A DNA stretch of 64,000 bases from Phoronis australis (Eukaryota > Phoronida > Phoronidae), in contig NMRA01000296.1 in assembly GCA_002633005.1 (NCBI GenBank), forward strand, positions 414,399 to 478,398, in the 5' to 3' direction. The notes beneath the pieces were generated by a model. That model saw only the letters and a program-made list of their open reading frames with translations, was not told the DNA's origin and did not search any database. Below, one piece after another: positions 47,862-59,424 of the stretch (positions are counted from its first letter, which is position 1; the number at the start of each line of letters is the position of its first letter). Made by a program: the position numbers and the translations under genes.

Positions 47862-48477
47862 AGCGGTACTCACTCGGCAGAGGAACCACTGACGTCGCTG
47901 CGTCGTTTCTCACCTTCCTTACAGGTTAACGCGACACCTCTCGGCGAGGTAAGATCGACCGTATACGAGGTGATGTGGACTTAGTCCGATTAAGACGGTA
48001 AAAAAGACTAATTAAATCGGGTGGCATTCTCCTTTACCTTCATTTAAACGGAAACAACGAATTCTAACTCCCAATGCCAAACTCAGATCCAAAGTGGGTT
48101 CTAAGGAGAAACGGACCCTTCGGTCACGCTTAACGTAAAATGTGGTGAATATGGCAGACGAACAAAAACCCGCGTCCGCCTCCAAAGAAACAAAAAAGTA
48201 GAAAACGAGACAAAAATACACTGAAAAGGTAGGAACAACCGGAATTCGGCGAAAGCACACTTCATAGCTCTAAACGTACTCCGTGAATCTTAGTAGGCCA
48301 CATTCTCAAAAATTGGAGTCCTTCTCCCCAATTTTAGGCTGGATGGTTATGAAAACATCATAGCTAACTATGCATACTCTACATTTCCAAAGTCGGGTTC
48401 AGTGAAATTGGCAGTTCGCAGCCGGGTGAAGTTAGCATGGGCTGCCAACTTTACGCCCTCGCGGGAGTAAACTTTGC

Positions 48478-48742
48478 ATGGGTTGCTTCCCCGTAGACAA
48501 TTTGGATTTAAGCCAGATGGTGAAGGCCTTTCTAGACGAAAGTGGTCACAAAGTGAAACGGTTCAAACATATGATTTACCTGTGAATGGGTTCACATTTG
48601 CGAGAAAAGACATAAGCAAACCTGCGCAAGCCGCGAGAACATTTCAAAACATAAATTTAATCGTGCCAGAGTAAAAGATAGTTGCGAAACTGTTTAAAAG
48701 TTTATTGGAAACCTCGAGAAAAGATTGAATGGTGAACTGTAG
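48478..48742 (+). pseudogene. Pogo/CENP-B-like transposase remnant
   Basis: Three frames in order rebuild the outline of a CENP-B-type helix-turn-helix and its follow-on in pogo/Tigger-like transposases. First MGCFPVDNLDLSQMVKAFLD then ESGHKVKRFK (48478-48585), matching G.P.....L..MVK.YLD..G..V..FK. Then, shifted, DLPVNGFTFARKD and RTFQNI (about 48571-48660), where the family has LPG.DW...FL.RH...R.A.NI. Then RARVKDSCETV, a stop, KFIGNLEKRLNG (48662-48739), where the family has RA.V..E.V..FF.NL...L.G. No DDE catalytic region is visible beyond. At least two frameshifts and one stop, so dead. It lies just outside the Kolobok-like element. Confidence 0.55.
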
Positions 48743-48769
48743 ATCAAGATGCCTATGACTTTGGCTTTG

Positions 48770-49945
48770 TCCAGTCAGTATTTCCTAGCGTTTATGCAAA
48801 AGGATAAAAACAGTAGGACCCCCTTTTATATTTCTCGTAGTTTTGCAAGTTAAACAGATGTGGAATCATTTTAGCTTAAATCATATTGTTTTATTGATGA
48901 ATAACGTATCTAGTCAGATTTATTACGTTTTATTATTTTAGAAGTGTTTTTCTTTATCACTGAACCATAAGTCGCCGATAACGAATTGTAGGTTCAATAT
49001 AGATCTTAGGTTCTGCATATTGAACTGTTTCAAAAGTTTTTTGCTCAGCTACTGAAATGTTTGGTTCGAATATTCGCGGCAGTCACGGGAAATGATTTCA
49101 TGTACTTAATAACTGTGCCATCCACTTGACACCAGTTTTTGAGACAACTACTACAACATTTAATTTTACAGCGTACAAAAAAGATTTAAGATTACAGTGC
49201 CGAACTTCCCCGCTTTGGACATTACAGTGCCAAATTTCCCCGCTTTCGAGACAAAGTTGGCAGGTTACAAAAACCGTTCGATCAACCCAGGAAAATCTGA
49301 AATCTCAAGAAGAAAGTATTGATTTCGTTAGTGGAAATAGCTCTCCGGACTTAAGCCCAACAACATGTCTCTTTGTTTCACAACTACACAGTAATTCACA
49401 TTTGAACAAAAAAGCTAGATAACTGCCATCTCCACCCCATTTTACGGTACATTAAAAGTCAATGCGGGCTCATGGCGGGAAAGCAGGGTAGAGTTCAATA
49501 ACTCTTGGACCAGTCGCTGCCGGGCCAGGACCATAGATTATTTCTATGCTAGCAGCCCGCTAGTAAAGCAAAACTTCGCGAGATCAAACACTACGAACGC
49601 TTTCAAATCAATCAACTGACGAACAACATAGGTGTTAGTTTGAAAGAGAAATTATTAGTTATTTAAAAAAACAACGTTCCAGCTACACATGTATATAATC
49701 ATGTCTTTTGATAAGTATACCTATATTATGTACGAAAATTACAAACAAATCCGACTTCGCGACTACCCACGAGTCCCTGTCGCCAGCCCCCCCCCCCGTC
49801 GTCACCAAATTGGCACACACGAACCCATAGGCTTGTGGAAAGGGATCGTGAGCCATCTAGAAACTTGGGGAGTGATGTTTAAAAAGGATACCAAGCCCGA
49901 TTTAGGCCAAATACTAGATACTGAAAACGTCTTTCACATACAGGT
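48770..49945. other. No gene seen; 30-bp duplication at 49191-49250
   Basis: Contains two adjacent 30-base copies of ATTACAGTGCC(G/A)AA with TTCCCCGCTTT. The 98-codon frame crossing it and the 90-codon frame at 49689-49961 show no recognised domain. Confidence 0.5.
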
Positions 49946-50235
49946 CTCTGAAACAAAATAATGCTCTGTACCCACGATAACCCTCAATAGTCTGATAAAC
50001 GAGAAAGCGTGACTTAGAGCCTGAGAGCGCTTTAGGCCAGTTACGGGACAACCTAAATGAGGCCAGCCGGCAAAGAGGCCACCCACGATGAACCATAATA
50101 TCCAATCTGTGACTACGAGTTTTGAGTAGATTGCTGCTTTTATCAATAAACTGGGACGCCAATGCATGACTAGCTGGTGGCAGAACGAGGACTGGTTGAA
50201 ATGACCAATGCAGGGTTTTAGTGCATGATTCCTTT
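49946..50235. repeat. Dispersed repeat family D, copy 1
   Basis: Collinear with 58962-59262. Both begin CTGAAACAAAATAATGCTCTG followed by an ACAACCCTCAA/ATAACCCTCAA word, then share GACCATAAT/AACCATAAT, AGTTTT, and end near GACAGAATGAGG/GGCAGAACGAGG. Non-coding. Confidence 0.65.
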
Positions 50236-50239
50236 TAAA

Positions 50240-51758
50240 CAAAAATTATGAAAAAGGGGCCACCTTGGCTTTAGGCCTGTTCACAATAAGCCGATAGGGT
50301 TTTAGGATGCGATTTAGAAAATCGAGCCGTTCAGTGGTATCTGACTGGACAATGCTTCTCCAGTACATCAACCGGGAAAACTGTCGCCGTCCGCCCTTGA
50401 TATCGCGAAAGTTGATCTAAGCCCCTATTGTGTTGTGCAGGGCAATCAATTATCGCATTAGCGATGTCTTCACGGCAATAAAATACTGGCTGAAATAAAT
50501 TCAAATGTCAAGGACAGAGACAGGTAATTTTTAACGTGTTTGGCTTATGAAATTGAATTCATTGAATTCCTCGTGATAAGTTAGAAATACAATGAAAATT
50601 GGCCAAAAAGCTGTGATGTGTTTTTATTTGTTGACAACAGTTTTGAGTCGATGCGTGTTTAAAAAGTAAAATGTATTAATTCGGCGCGGTGGATGATTGT
50701 CGTTTGCGTCATGACATCATAGATTAAATACTATGTAATCTGTGGTGACATCAAACAAAAGACTGAGCCTGGCGATTAACAAAAGAATGATCGCATGGGA
50801 AACTCCTACCGAGATCTGCGAAATCAGGTGAAATACGGGGAGAAATAGTAGGCGGCCGGAATTTTTCAGAAACTTCGGTTTTACGTATAGTTTCGTGGCT
50901 CCGTGGTCAGCGGACCCTCGCGGTCCTTCTCGGAGTCCCCATAAGCGTTAATTTGTTTTAATTATATTTTTGCCTTAACGTGAATAAAGCGTATTACTAC
51001 TACTACTACTGTTAGTCGGAAAGTGATAATGAGAACCAAGGTTAAGATTCACCTCACAACCGCCCAGTTTGGAGAAAGTTATTTTGTTAGGGTCATACTT
51101 TGAAGGTTTTTGAAAAGACGCGGCCGGGGTCACTGCTACATTGCCTTCTAAGGACTGTTTCAAAACCCCTTGATCAAAAAATGACACTAAGAATTTCTGG
51201 TCTGGTGGCTGCCCCTTTCCGGGGGAGGGGCGCAAATGATATAGAACTGCGCCTACGCCAAAATTTACCGACCACTGATTTCTTAGACCTTTATTTCAGA
51301 CTGCAGAAATCACCTGGTGCGCTTTGTTGCTAGTAGTGGACGGATGGTACAAAATCTCCCCACGTTTAGCTTGTGCCTAAGTTCATTGTTTGTGTTGGCA
51401 ATATCTGAGTCACGGCTCTATAAATGTACGGTAGTACGTGCTCTGCGTGAACTTGGAATCCTGCTTAATCTCAAGATTGCGTATGCGTGAACTTGGAATT
51501 GTATATTCTTTAATGCAAAAAGGTGAAATTTTTGTTCGGTGAAAAGAATTTTTGTACTTATTGACCATTTTCTCCTGTACCGTAACTTGCGTCGCTGAAC
51601 CGGAGGAATATGTGAATGGCTAAATCGATTTTTGTTTGGTGAAACTGATCGCCCGTAGCTGAAAAGGTTGGTTAAAATTGACATTATTTATGGAATTTTT
51701 ACTATAGGCATGTTTGCACATACTTGGCGGGTAAACAAGGGAATAAGGGAGGCGGGAT
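50240..51758. other. No gene seen; LINE-like 3' tail near 50980-51012
   Basis: At 50984-51011, a GTGAATAAAGCG string is followed by (TAC)n, the sort of tail seen at the 3' end of some non-LTR retroelements. A preceding GC-rich patch with GGACCCTCGCGGTCC lies near 50922. No reverse transcriptase frame is visible. Confidence 0.35.
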
Positions 51759-52430
51759 GTCAGAATATAGTCTGATAGTATTTTTAGTTGTATTGTTTTG
51801 TTTTGTTTTGTTATTGTTTGATGTAATTTGTTTACTACAAAATAGTGTGGAACTTTCTAGAAGACTGAGGTCAGAACGGTGATGTAATTGGTTTACTACA
51901 GTATAGTGTGGAACTTTCTAGAAGGCTCTAGCATGACAATGATTAATGCAGTGTGGAATATTCTAGAGACTAGTATATGTTTGTGGAATGGTTGGGTATA
52001 TTCAGGAAAGTCCTAGAATGTGCTTGAATTGATGAAAAGTTCCAGAACAATGCATTAGGCTATAAATACACAAGCACGGGTTTGTGTTAGTCAGATCAAG
52101 TCAGTTCAAGAAAGTTAATCAGGAGAAGTTAACTACAGTTGAGTTGCAGTGAAGAGAATCAGCAGTTACAGCGATAGTCAATAGAGAGCCAGCTATAGAG
52201 ACAGCAGGTTATTGAATCGACGAGTGTAACAGTTGCTGAACGTGTCTCAGAAGTTCATCACAAGTCAAGGCTTCGCAGCATTGGCTGGAGCATAAACAGA
52301 CATTACGTCGGACGTTTTGTTTGAGTAGGCTTGTGAACGTACGGTCGGGGATTAATAAAGGATTAACTTGAACTCGAACCAGTGTTCAGTCAATCGTCGC
52401 ACCGAAAGCTATTAGCACCGGTCTGTAACA
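51759..52430 (+). mobile_element. LTR of a retrotransposon, copy 1
   Basis: Starts TGTCAGAATATAG and ends CTGTAACA, giving TG...CA borders over about 670 bp. It has a TATAAATA box at 52061-52068 and an AATAAA signal at 52354-52359, the usual promoter and polyadenylation layout. Immediately after it, ACTTGCGCCCACC resembles a primer-binding-site region. Two copies of a block containing TAGTGTGGAACTTTCTAGAAG lie 61 bases apart near the start, so this copy carries an internal duplication. It is the same family as 63396-63949. No gag or pol frames follow, so it is a solo or truncated copy. Confidence 0.7.
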
Positions 52431-52431
52431 A

Positions 52432-52738
52432 CTTGCGCCCACCCACACACGGGGAAAAACGTTACACGGGGCATCCAACGGGGCTATAGCCCTCGCCCAA
52501 TAAATTTTCAGAATTAGTTCGTGTTACCCTGAATTTTGGTTCATTCCAGTGGTAATCAGTTATGGTTCATGAGATCAGCGAATGTCTGGCAGACATGGGG
52601 AGTGATATTGTTTCATACCTCTGGTCAAATTTAATAACCTCAAAAAGTCTTTCCCATACAATAATGTGTCGGAAATCTATTCCTTCGTCAGACAAATGAC
52701 AATATCCCTTTAACCCGTTGGACACGAACACTGTACAC
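52432..52738. other. Short internal-region remnant after the LTR
   Basis: GGGGCATCCAACGGGGC and nearby GC-rich text may belong to the 5' leader of the retroelement. No coding sequence is visible. Confidence 0.35.
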
Positions 52739-53002
52739 CATGCGCGCACCCAGCTTAAAATATAGGGGGGGGGCTCGAATTTTTCGATATGCCGACCTTT
52801 TAGTGGGAGAAATCAAGAAATCAACGAGGACTTAAAAAAAAAAAACGGGTCGACCAGGTCCAGGCCCACGAACCGTGCATCCGCGCTGACTTCCCTTGGA
52901 TCTTGTCTCGTTTACTCGGACTTTTTGTTTCACTGAGGCGGTCTTTTTTGCCCAATTCGCCAAATTGGGGGGCTCGTTCGAGCCCCCCTGCGTGCGCCCA
53001 TG
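52739..53002. repeat. Small element with inverted GC-rich ends
   Basis: The left end (CATGCGCGCACCCA, later GGGGGGCTCGAA) is matched by the inverted right end (CATGGGCGCACGCA, then GGGGGGCTCGAA). A perfect palindrome, GGGGGGCTCG-TT-CGAGCCCCCC, sits at 52967-52988. Probably a MITE remnant. The 119-codon frame across it is unsupported. Confidence 0.5.
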
Positions 53003-53004
53003 TG

Positions 53005-55941
53005 ACGGTCACCAAAGTTTATACCCCTGCAATGAGATTGACATGTGCGAGTTTCCAACGAACAACTCCCTCTGCATCATTAATGATTTCTTGGAATTCT
53101 TAATCATTATAAAACCATCGTTAACTTTACTCGTGTTATTCAATAATAGTTTATCAAACTACATCCTTTCGAGTCTCGCATTATTTCGTTGTTTACGTCC
53201 TGGTGTTGCAGTGATTCTGTGTTTTCTCGACCAGTTTGAATTGTTGCTTGTTTGATTTCCATCGTGAATAGTTGACATCGCCGGATTAGTGCTTGACAAA
53301 GGGATAATGGCCTCTAGGGGGAGCTCAACATGTCAAAAATCATTTAAAGAATTTTACTGTTTTTTCCTGAGTACATCAGAATTCATGGCAACATGAATTC
53401 CTCTCATGTGTATGTAATTATCAAAAATCATATATGAATCAGTCCTTTAGATCATATTTCGTAGATGCACACGTAAAAATTAGAACATGAATAATCCCTT
53501 GACATGCTGAGTCATTTCAAATATTTTTCTTCATGGTGAGGTTCAAGATTTTCTTTAAACCTCAGCATCCGGGCCGGGAAACCTCGTGAGACACGCTGTG
53601 TCCTGTGGAAGGTTTGGGAGGGCCTCACCAAATTTAGAGTGAAAGTTGCCCTTGCAAGACTCACAGTCTAGCGACGTCCACAGACTTTCATAAACACAGT
53701 TGAGGTAGATTTTGGTGCGGACGTGGCGTCACCATTTCGATTTGGCTCCAGGTGAATTTGTTGGTAGTTGATGGTTCTCTAAAGTAATAGAATCAGGCAT
53801 GCCGACTATAGTCCTGATATTGTAATACCCATCACTTTCTTTACGTGTACATCATTTCAGAACCTTTCCCTTCTAAAATTCATTTTTACTTTTTATTTTT
53901 AAACTCTATGAAGACCGTGCTGTAATACAAACCTTGGATCAGCAACTGACAAATGGTATAATTAGTCTTTTATCAGTACCATTTCCATTAGTATCATCAC
54001 CAACATCACCGTCACTAATACCATTATTGTCATATTTACTATTATTGTAGATTAAAATGAAAAATTTGCAGCTGATCAATCCAAATTCATTCCATCGAAG
54101 ATACAGCCATTGCAGATCCGATATGAAGCGCCAAAGGTTCGCATTTGAGTATATTTCTGGGCGCAAAAAGTGGTTAGGTAAGAGGAAATGCTACGCCTAG
54201 AAATGGTTATCGTACACGTGCCTCACTGAGTGTAGTCAAGGCTACGACTGCCAGTAAAAGTTTAGATAATAACCATTACAATAGCGACTCGTGGGCATGA
54301 CTTATGATGTATTCCACACAATCATAATCACCTTCCATTCTACGATTGAATAAGCAATGTTTCCACAAAATAACGTTTTCTACACACATTCTTGATAACA
54401 TACGTGCACTTAATGCCGACACCTTCATTATTGCTATTATTTATTAAATAACCGCATCAATGGACAATAAAATACCCCCGGGAATAAGATACATGTTCAA
54501 CTTATATTAAAACACTTGACTGGCCAAGAGCTTCAACAAGTAGTATTCGTTAAAAAGTGCGTTCCTGTCATTTCCAGAGCGGAGCAGATGTAAGGAATCT
54601 AACGGGTCGACCATAACGATGTCTTCATAAGTGATATAATGAGCAAGTTTCTTTTTACATGAATATTCAAAATCAAATATCTGTCACAATTTTAAGAAAG
54701 AAGATTAACAGTACACCGAGACAGGTTGTTACACTACATTGTAAAGGTAAGCACTTATTTTGTGGAATCTTTGTCATGTACGGAAATCTGATTTTGACAT
54801 TTTTCTAGTCACCCATAACCACACACAATCTATGGATTACAACTAATTTTCCAGACCTCAGCAACAGTGACGTCTTAATTTTTCCCAAGCCAACAAATCA
54901 CTTCTTGTCTGCACAAGGTTTAATTCGAGACCAACTGTATGTAGTGATATGTGGTCTAAATGAAACAACCAGTGTTTTGCCATCGATAATCGCCAAACGC
55001 GAGTCTCTTGTGTCTTATTGTACACGCGCACATAATGACGTTTGATATGTGTCAGGCGAAACTATGTCATATTATTCTTCATGATTTTCGTTTCAGTACA
55101 ACCCAGTAATAACACTGCTGTTAATTCTTTTCTTTCTCTCTGTTCCTGTAGTAGATATCTTCTGTCAGTTCTTCCGGTTGGAACAACGGCAAAACCTTGT
55201 TTCCGTTAGAATCTGAAACAGTTTCAAAATAATGCCTTCATAGTTTAATAATTCCATCTTGGTTATACGGTGTGGGCAGAATAAATAGACATGTATGCTA
55301 TACGTGGATGTAAATTGCTCACGGGTTAACTGTCGGAGGTTGATGAGACGTTTCATTAAAGTTCAAGTTCGCCCTCTTCACTGGCTGAAAACAAAAATCA
55401 AACTGGGGCCGCTTTTACACTCAGTGTAGGTCTCGTACCATTCACCACCATAATAGGATTCTATTCCCAGTAACAACTCAAATCACAGACAATGCGTACA
55501 TGCGTCATTTTCGAATTCACAATTTTCAAAGCGCTGATCGTTTCAATGTTTATGTTTGTAACGGAAATATAATCCAATCACCCTAAGGAGTATTGTGAGA
55601 CCGGTTTATAAGTGTGAAAGCCCTAATTCGATTTCCGTTTTTAGCCAGCGAAATGCATGTTTAATAATTATTTTAGAAATTAAACTTGAGTGCAAAACTA
55701 TATGCAAAAATTATAAACTATGACCACTGCACTTCCTATAAAACAAAATTCCTGACGTTGGAGAGCCGCCTGGCTCCTTGATGACCATCTGACTTATGGT
55801 TTAGGGCAATACAGTCGTGGTCGATGAACACCGCCAGAGGGCGTCGAGATTTTCACTCGAACCAGACTGTCTTCAATCCCCAGTAGGAATCAGTTGTAGT
55901 CCAGTAGTCATGGTTTATATTTTTGCATCTTTTTATTAGAG
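53005..55941. other. No gene seen
   Basis: One CTCF-like core (GCCTCTAGGGGGAGC) lies at 53310 and a triplet-rich patch of ATC/ATT words near 53985-54055. No recognisable exon, RNA gene or element boundary. Confidence 0.5.
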
Positions 55942-56011
55942 TGGCCCAAAATGACACCTTGCGTTTTTTTTAATAGTCCCGAGAGAAACGCACGATGTCA
56001 TTTTTGGGCCA
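55942..56011. repeat. 70-base hairpin with ~25-bp arms
   Basis: TGGCCCAAAATGACACC, then TTGCGTTT, pairs with the downstream AAACGCAC, then GATGTCATTTTTGGGCCA. Roughly 22 of 26 positions are complementary, around a loop of about 20 bases. The size and loop are in the range of a microRNA precursor, but a tiny inverted-repeat element is equally possible. Confidence 0.7.
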
Positions 56012-57090
56012 ATTCACCTGGATGAATTATAATATCAATCGTCTGACAGCGATGTTGTGGGTCACTCAATACGATTGGAATAAAGTGGCCACGACGGTAG
56101 TTACGACCGGACCAACGACCTTTTGCAAAACTTAAACTAATGCTAAAGCGGTCCTATGCAGGTGGTTGCGAACAGGAACTAAACATTGCAACTGGTATCA
56201 CGTGAACTTGACCTTAGAACGTGTTCCCACATGAACGGGTGGCATGAAATGCGTGCCAGTAAAAATAAAAGTAGGCCTACGACTGTCTTATCTACCGACA
56301 ACTAGGAGTACGACCTTTTATGAGATGGTCCCCTCAATGTATTCACATTTTGCCTAGTAAACTAAATAGATTATACCCCGTGCTACTTGCAAAAGGGACA
56401 CACGAGTATCGTCTTCTTACGACTAGCGGACCTATAGAGTTTCTTGTCTCCTTACCAACGCATCGCTTGTTGAAACAGAAAATATCAGTCATTGTGCAAG
56501 GGACGGACAAATCGATGACGCATCGATATCCTTCGGGGCAAAGTTTAACCTGGAAATATATTCACAATTAAAGTATAATTTGACACTGTGGCTACCACTA
56601 TAGTAACGAATGCTGTAGGCAAGAAAGAAAAGTTCGACGAGGTGATGACATTTGACGGTGTCACTAAACGTTTTGCTGCCTGTCTTCTCGTTAAGATTTA
56701 CTTTTAATGGACTAGTAGAAAAAGACAAACATCAATGTTATCAAAACCAACCAATCGTAGAGACAAGGCACGCGGATAAACAAATGGGGCCATGTCTTTT
56801 TCGTCTAAGAATACCGCACGAGTTTGAAGCAACAACTATTTTAGACATGCTTAGGAAGACCTGCGAGTCAGCAGCAAGGGGAACACAAGCTGGACAACGC
56901 TAACAATGAAAATGTCAACGCTAAGGACTACATATGATTAACGCTGCTACAACAGAACGTACCCACCAATCACTGGCATCACAGTCTACGAGGGTGTGTG
57001 GCGTCTGGCAGTACCCCAACAAGAATGCAACCTGAAATGAAAGCGCATATAATGTCTCTCGTGTTAACAAGTCTGCTGACCCATTTGCAA
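56012..57090. other. No gene seen
   Basis: Two 83-codon frames (56320-56571 and 56652-56903) show no domain I recognise and no shared exon structure. Confidence 0.45.
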
Positions 57091-57550
57091 CAACAACAAC
57101 AATAACAACAACAACAACAACATCAACAAAAACAACTGCCGCTGCTGCTACCGCTACTACTACTAATACTAATACTAATAGTAATAGTGGTAATGGATGA
57201 TAATACAGATACTACTAAACTCACTGCAACTATTATAACAGAAACAAAAACATTTACAGACTATCACTTCTACGTCTAGTCCTACAAGTACAACTAACCT
57301 ACTTAGTAATCACGGTAATCATAAAAAGTAGTAATGAGTCTATTACTACTACTACTACTGCTGCAAGACATAGACTCATAGGAGTAAAAATCGCGATAAC
57401 TATAATAACAGTGGTAATAATATTATTATTAGAGTTAGCAGCAGTATCAGTGATAGTAACAATGCTAGTAGTATTAGTAGAAACTGCCACTGGTGGTAGT
57501 AACAGTGTAGAAGCTGCTGCTATCACTGCTACGACTACTAGAAATGATGA
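57091..57550. repeat. Triplet-rich low-complexity region
   Basis: (CAA)n at about 57091-57130 gives way to CTG/CTA/ATA triplets, then to TACTAC and GTA/GCA words to about 57545. The strong three-base period keeps frames open on both strands, so the apparent coding signal is not evidence of a gene. Confidence 0.75.
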
Positions 57551-57824
57551 CACATCCATGGGTGTGTGCTTAACAAAACGACGCCTAAAACTATGTGAAA
57601 GATTGTGTAACAAGCCTTATAAACTCTCTTGGAAAGAGGATTTTCATATTGTGTGACAATTATCAGAAAGACTTGTTAGTCCATTCTCATGTTAATTGTA
57701 TGGCTGTTTGGTCAGATACAATGATTATCTGGAAGACTTGTAAGTCCATTCGACGGCTGCCTTGACAATTTCTATCAATATCAAATTGATAGCACCAAAA
57801 GGCTCGACTCACAACGAGCAAGCG

Positions 57825-57885
57825 CCTACGCTCAGATCTAAAAATTGAGCGACGGACTTGGGCTTCGATCCCTGTCGAATCTATT
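57825..57885 (+). other. tRNA-like pol III promoter (possible SINE head)
   Basis: TACGCTCAGATC resembles a tRNA A box, and GGGCTTCGATCCC at 57860-57872 resembles a B box with one extra base, about 33 bases apart. GAGCG and GGACTTGGGCTTCGATCC are the usual SINE-head context. No acceptor stem closes, so it is not a functional tRNA. Confidence 0.35.
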
Positions 57886-57889
57886 CACG

Positions 57890-58955
57890 GATGGAAACGT
57901 GCGCCTACAAGTACATAGTATCACCTAACTACGTTTTCAGACTGGATGTCCTTTGTAATGTAGTGGAAAGTAAATCAGTCTACCGGCCTTGGTTGAATAA
58001 GAATACAGACATGCGTATCATGCGAAAGACATGTTTTTCGTGTGTTAGTCAGCTGTTGAGTTCTAAGATTTCAAAAAAGCAGATTTTCTTGTGAGATTAA
58101 GCCCCTGCCATTGGTCTGAACATGTGCCCGGGTGAAACAAGATTTTATCTTGTTCTTGATCGCTCACCAGTGCAAGCAATATTTACATTGGTGATTTGGT
58201 GCATTTTTTAAAAAGTACCTGCACTTTAAGCTGTTATGGTTAACTTAGGTAAATAATACTGTCTTTAACTACATAAGTATTGCGTACTAATTCAGGGCGG
58301 ACCACACGCACTATAGAAACTTTCGAAATTAAATTCGATTCAACACGGTCGTTGTTTCCTACATCGTACAAGTCACAGCATATGCCGTGAATAAAGTAAA
58401 AACAATCGGATAGCCCTATATTCACTTGCACGCTCATACATTCATAGAGATGGGTTGGGAGGGGCGGGAGGGCTGATACTAGGACGTGTAGGTGACAATG
58501 ATGCCGAGGCAAAACTCCATGAGAACTGCACGGGGCGTGGCCATGCAGCCATTGTGCATCGCCATCAACCTCATTCTAACATCAGATTACAAATCACCAG
58601 CCCGGCTGCCAAGGCACCAATTAACCAATTTGTTCTACTCTTGACACCAACGGGTGGCCTGTTTCAATTTAACTACCAATCAGTCACAATTTCAAAAGTT
58701 TATTCATAGTGATTGGATGCCTCCCCGATTTGGATGCCCGGGGCAGTAGCAACCCATTCTGCACGCTACCGCACGGCAAACAGGCAATTTTGGTTGATCA
58801 GTAGGATTTTTATGTGAATTCATATTAGTCATTCCTATGAATTCGTATGAATGGTATATATGACATAAGAAATACAGCCAGTAAGAAATCACATTAAAAT
58901 GATATCAAACAAGATTTCAGTCGCCTTTTAAAAGATGCTAAAAACAACTTTCCCG
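57890..58955. other. No gene seen
   Basis: Short frames only. A small stem ACAAGA/TCTTGT lies near 58137. No supported gene or RNA. Confidence 0.45.
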
Positions 58956-58961
58956 TCCAGT

Positions 58962-59262
58962 TGCCTGAAACAAAATAATGCTCTGCAACCACCGACAACC
59001 CTCAAAAGTTTGGAGGAAAATTTAAAAATTCCTTCCAAAGTCTGCTAAACGCGCGCGCGTGGCAAATGCTTTTAGCGAATTACACGGCAGCTGCGGTAAA
59101 AGATCACATAACCAAGGACCATAATGGCCTATTTATGAGAGATGATATGAGTTTTTAGTTGATTCCTGCTTATATCTTTCAAGGTTGACGCTAATGATGC
59201 ATTGACAGGTGACAGAATGAGGTTTGGTAGAACCCATCAAAACAAGGTTTAGTATGACAGCA
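58962..59262. repeat. Dispersed repeat family D, copy 2
   Basis: The partner of 49946-50235, with the same order of landmarks beginning CTGAAACAAAATAATGCTCTG. An insertion containing CGCGCGCG sits in its middle. Confidence 0.65.
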
Positions 59263-59424
59263 ACACTGCATAATGAAAAAAAAAATCTAATTATTAGTAC
59301 TGCTCTTTGAATGGACCTTTATGCCCAATATTTTCTGTATTTAACCAACTAACTCGACGATTATGGGGTGGGGGGACCACATTTCTGACTCCAACCAGAG
59401 GTTACACTTTTGCACAAAGGACCA

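Larger units (their letters stand above)
45511..48033 (-). mobile_element. Kolobok-like transposon, decayed, with THAP domain
   Basis: The left end AGGAGAATGCCACCC follows TTAA (45507-45510). The right end is its exact complement, GGGTGGCATTCTCCT, followed by TTAC (48034-48037), a one-base-eroded TTAA. The termini resemble those of the element at 32354 (AGGGGAAGGCAACCC), so both belong to the TTAA/Kolobok group. A THAP domain is encoded on the minus strand near the right end, where a transposase start would be. No intact catalytic part is visible. The first 105 bases recur at 46001-46105 after the unknown base 46000, and a foreign insertion beginning CATAGGCGGATTTAGGGGG interrupts the first copy at about 45617. 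Confidence 0.7.

Noticed and set aside
52896-53255. 119-codon plus-strand frame
   Set aside because: It crosses a GC palindrome and a small inverted-end element, and its hydrophobic end comes from a T-rich tract rather than a credible membrane protein.
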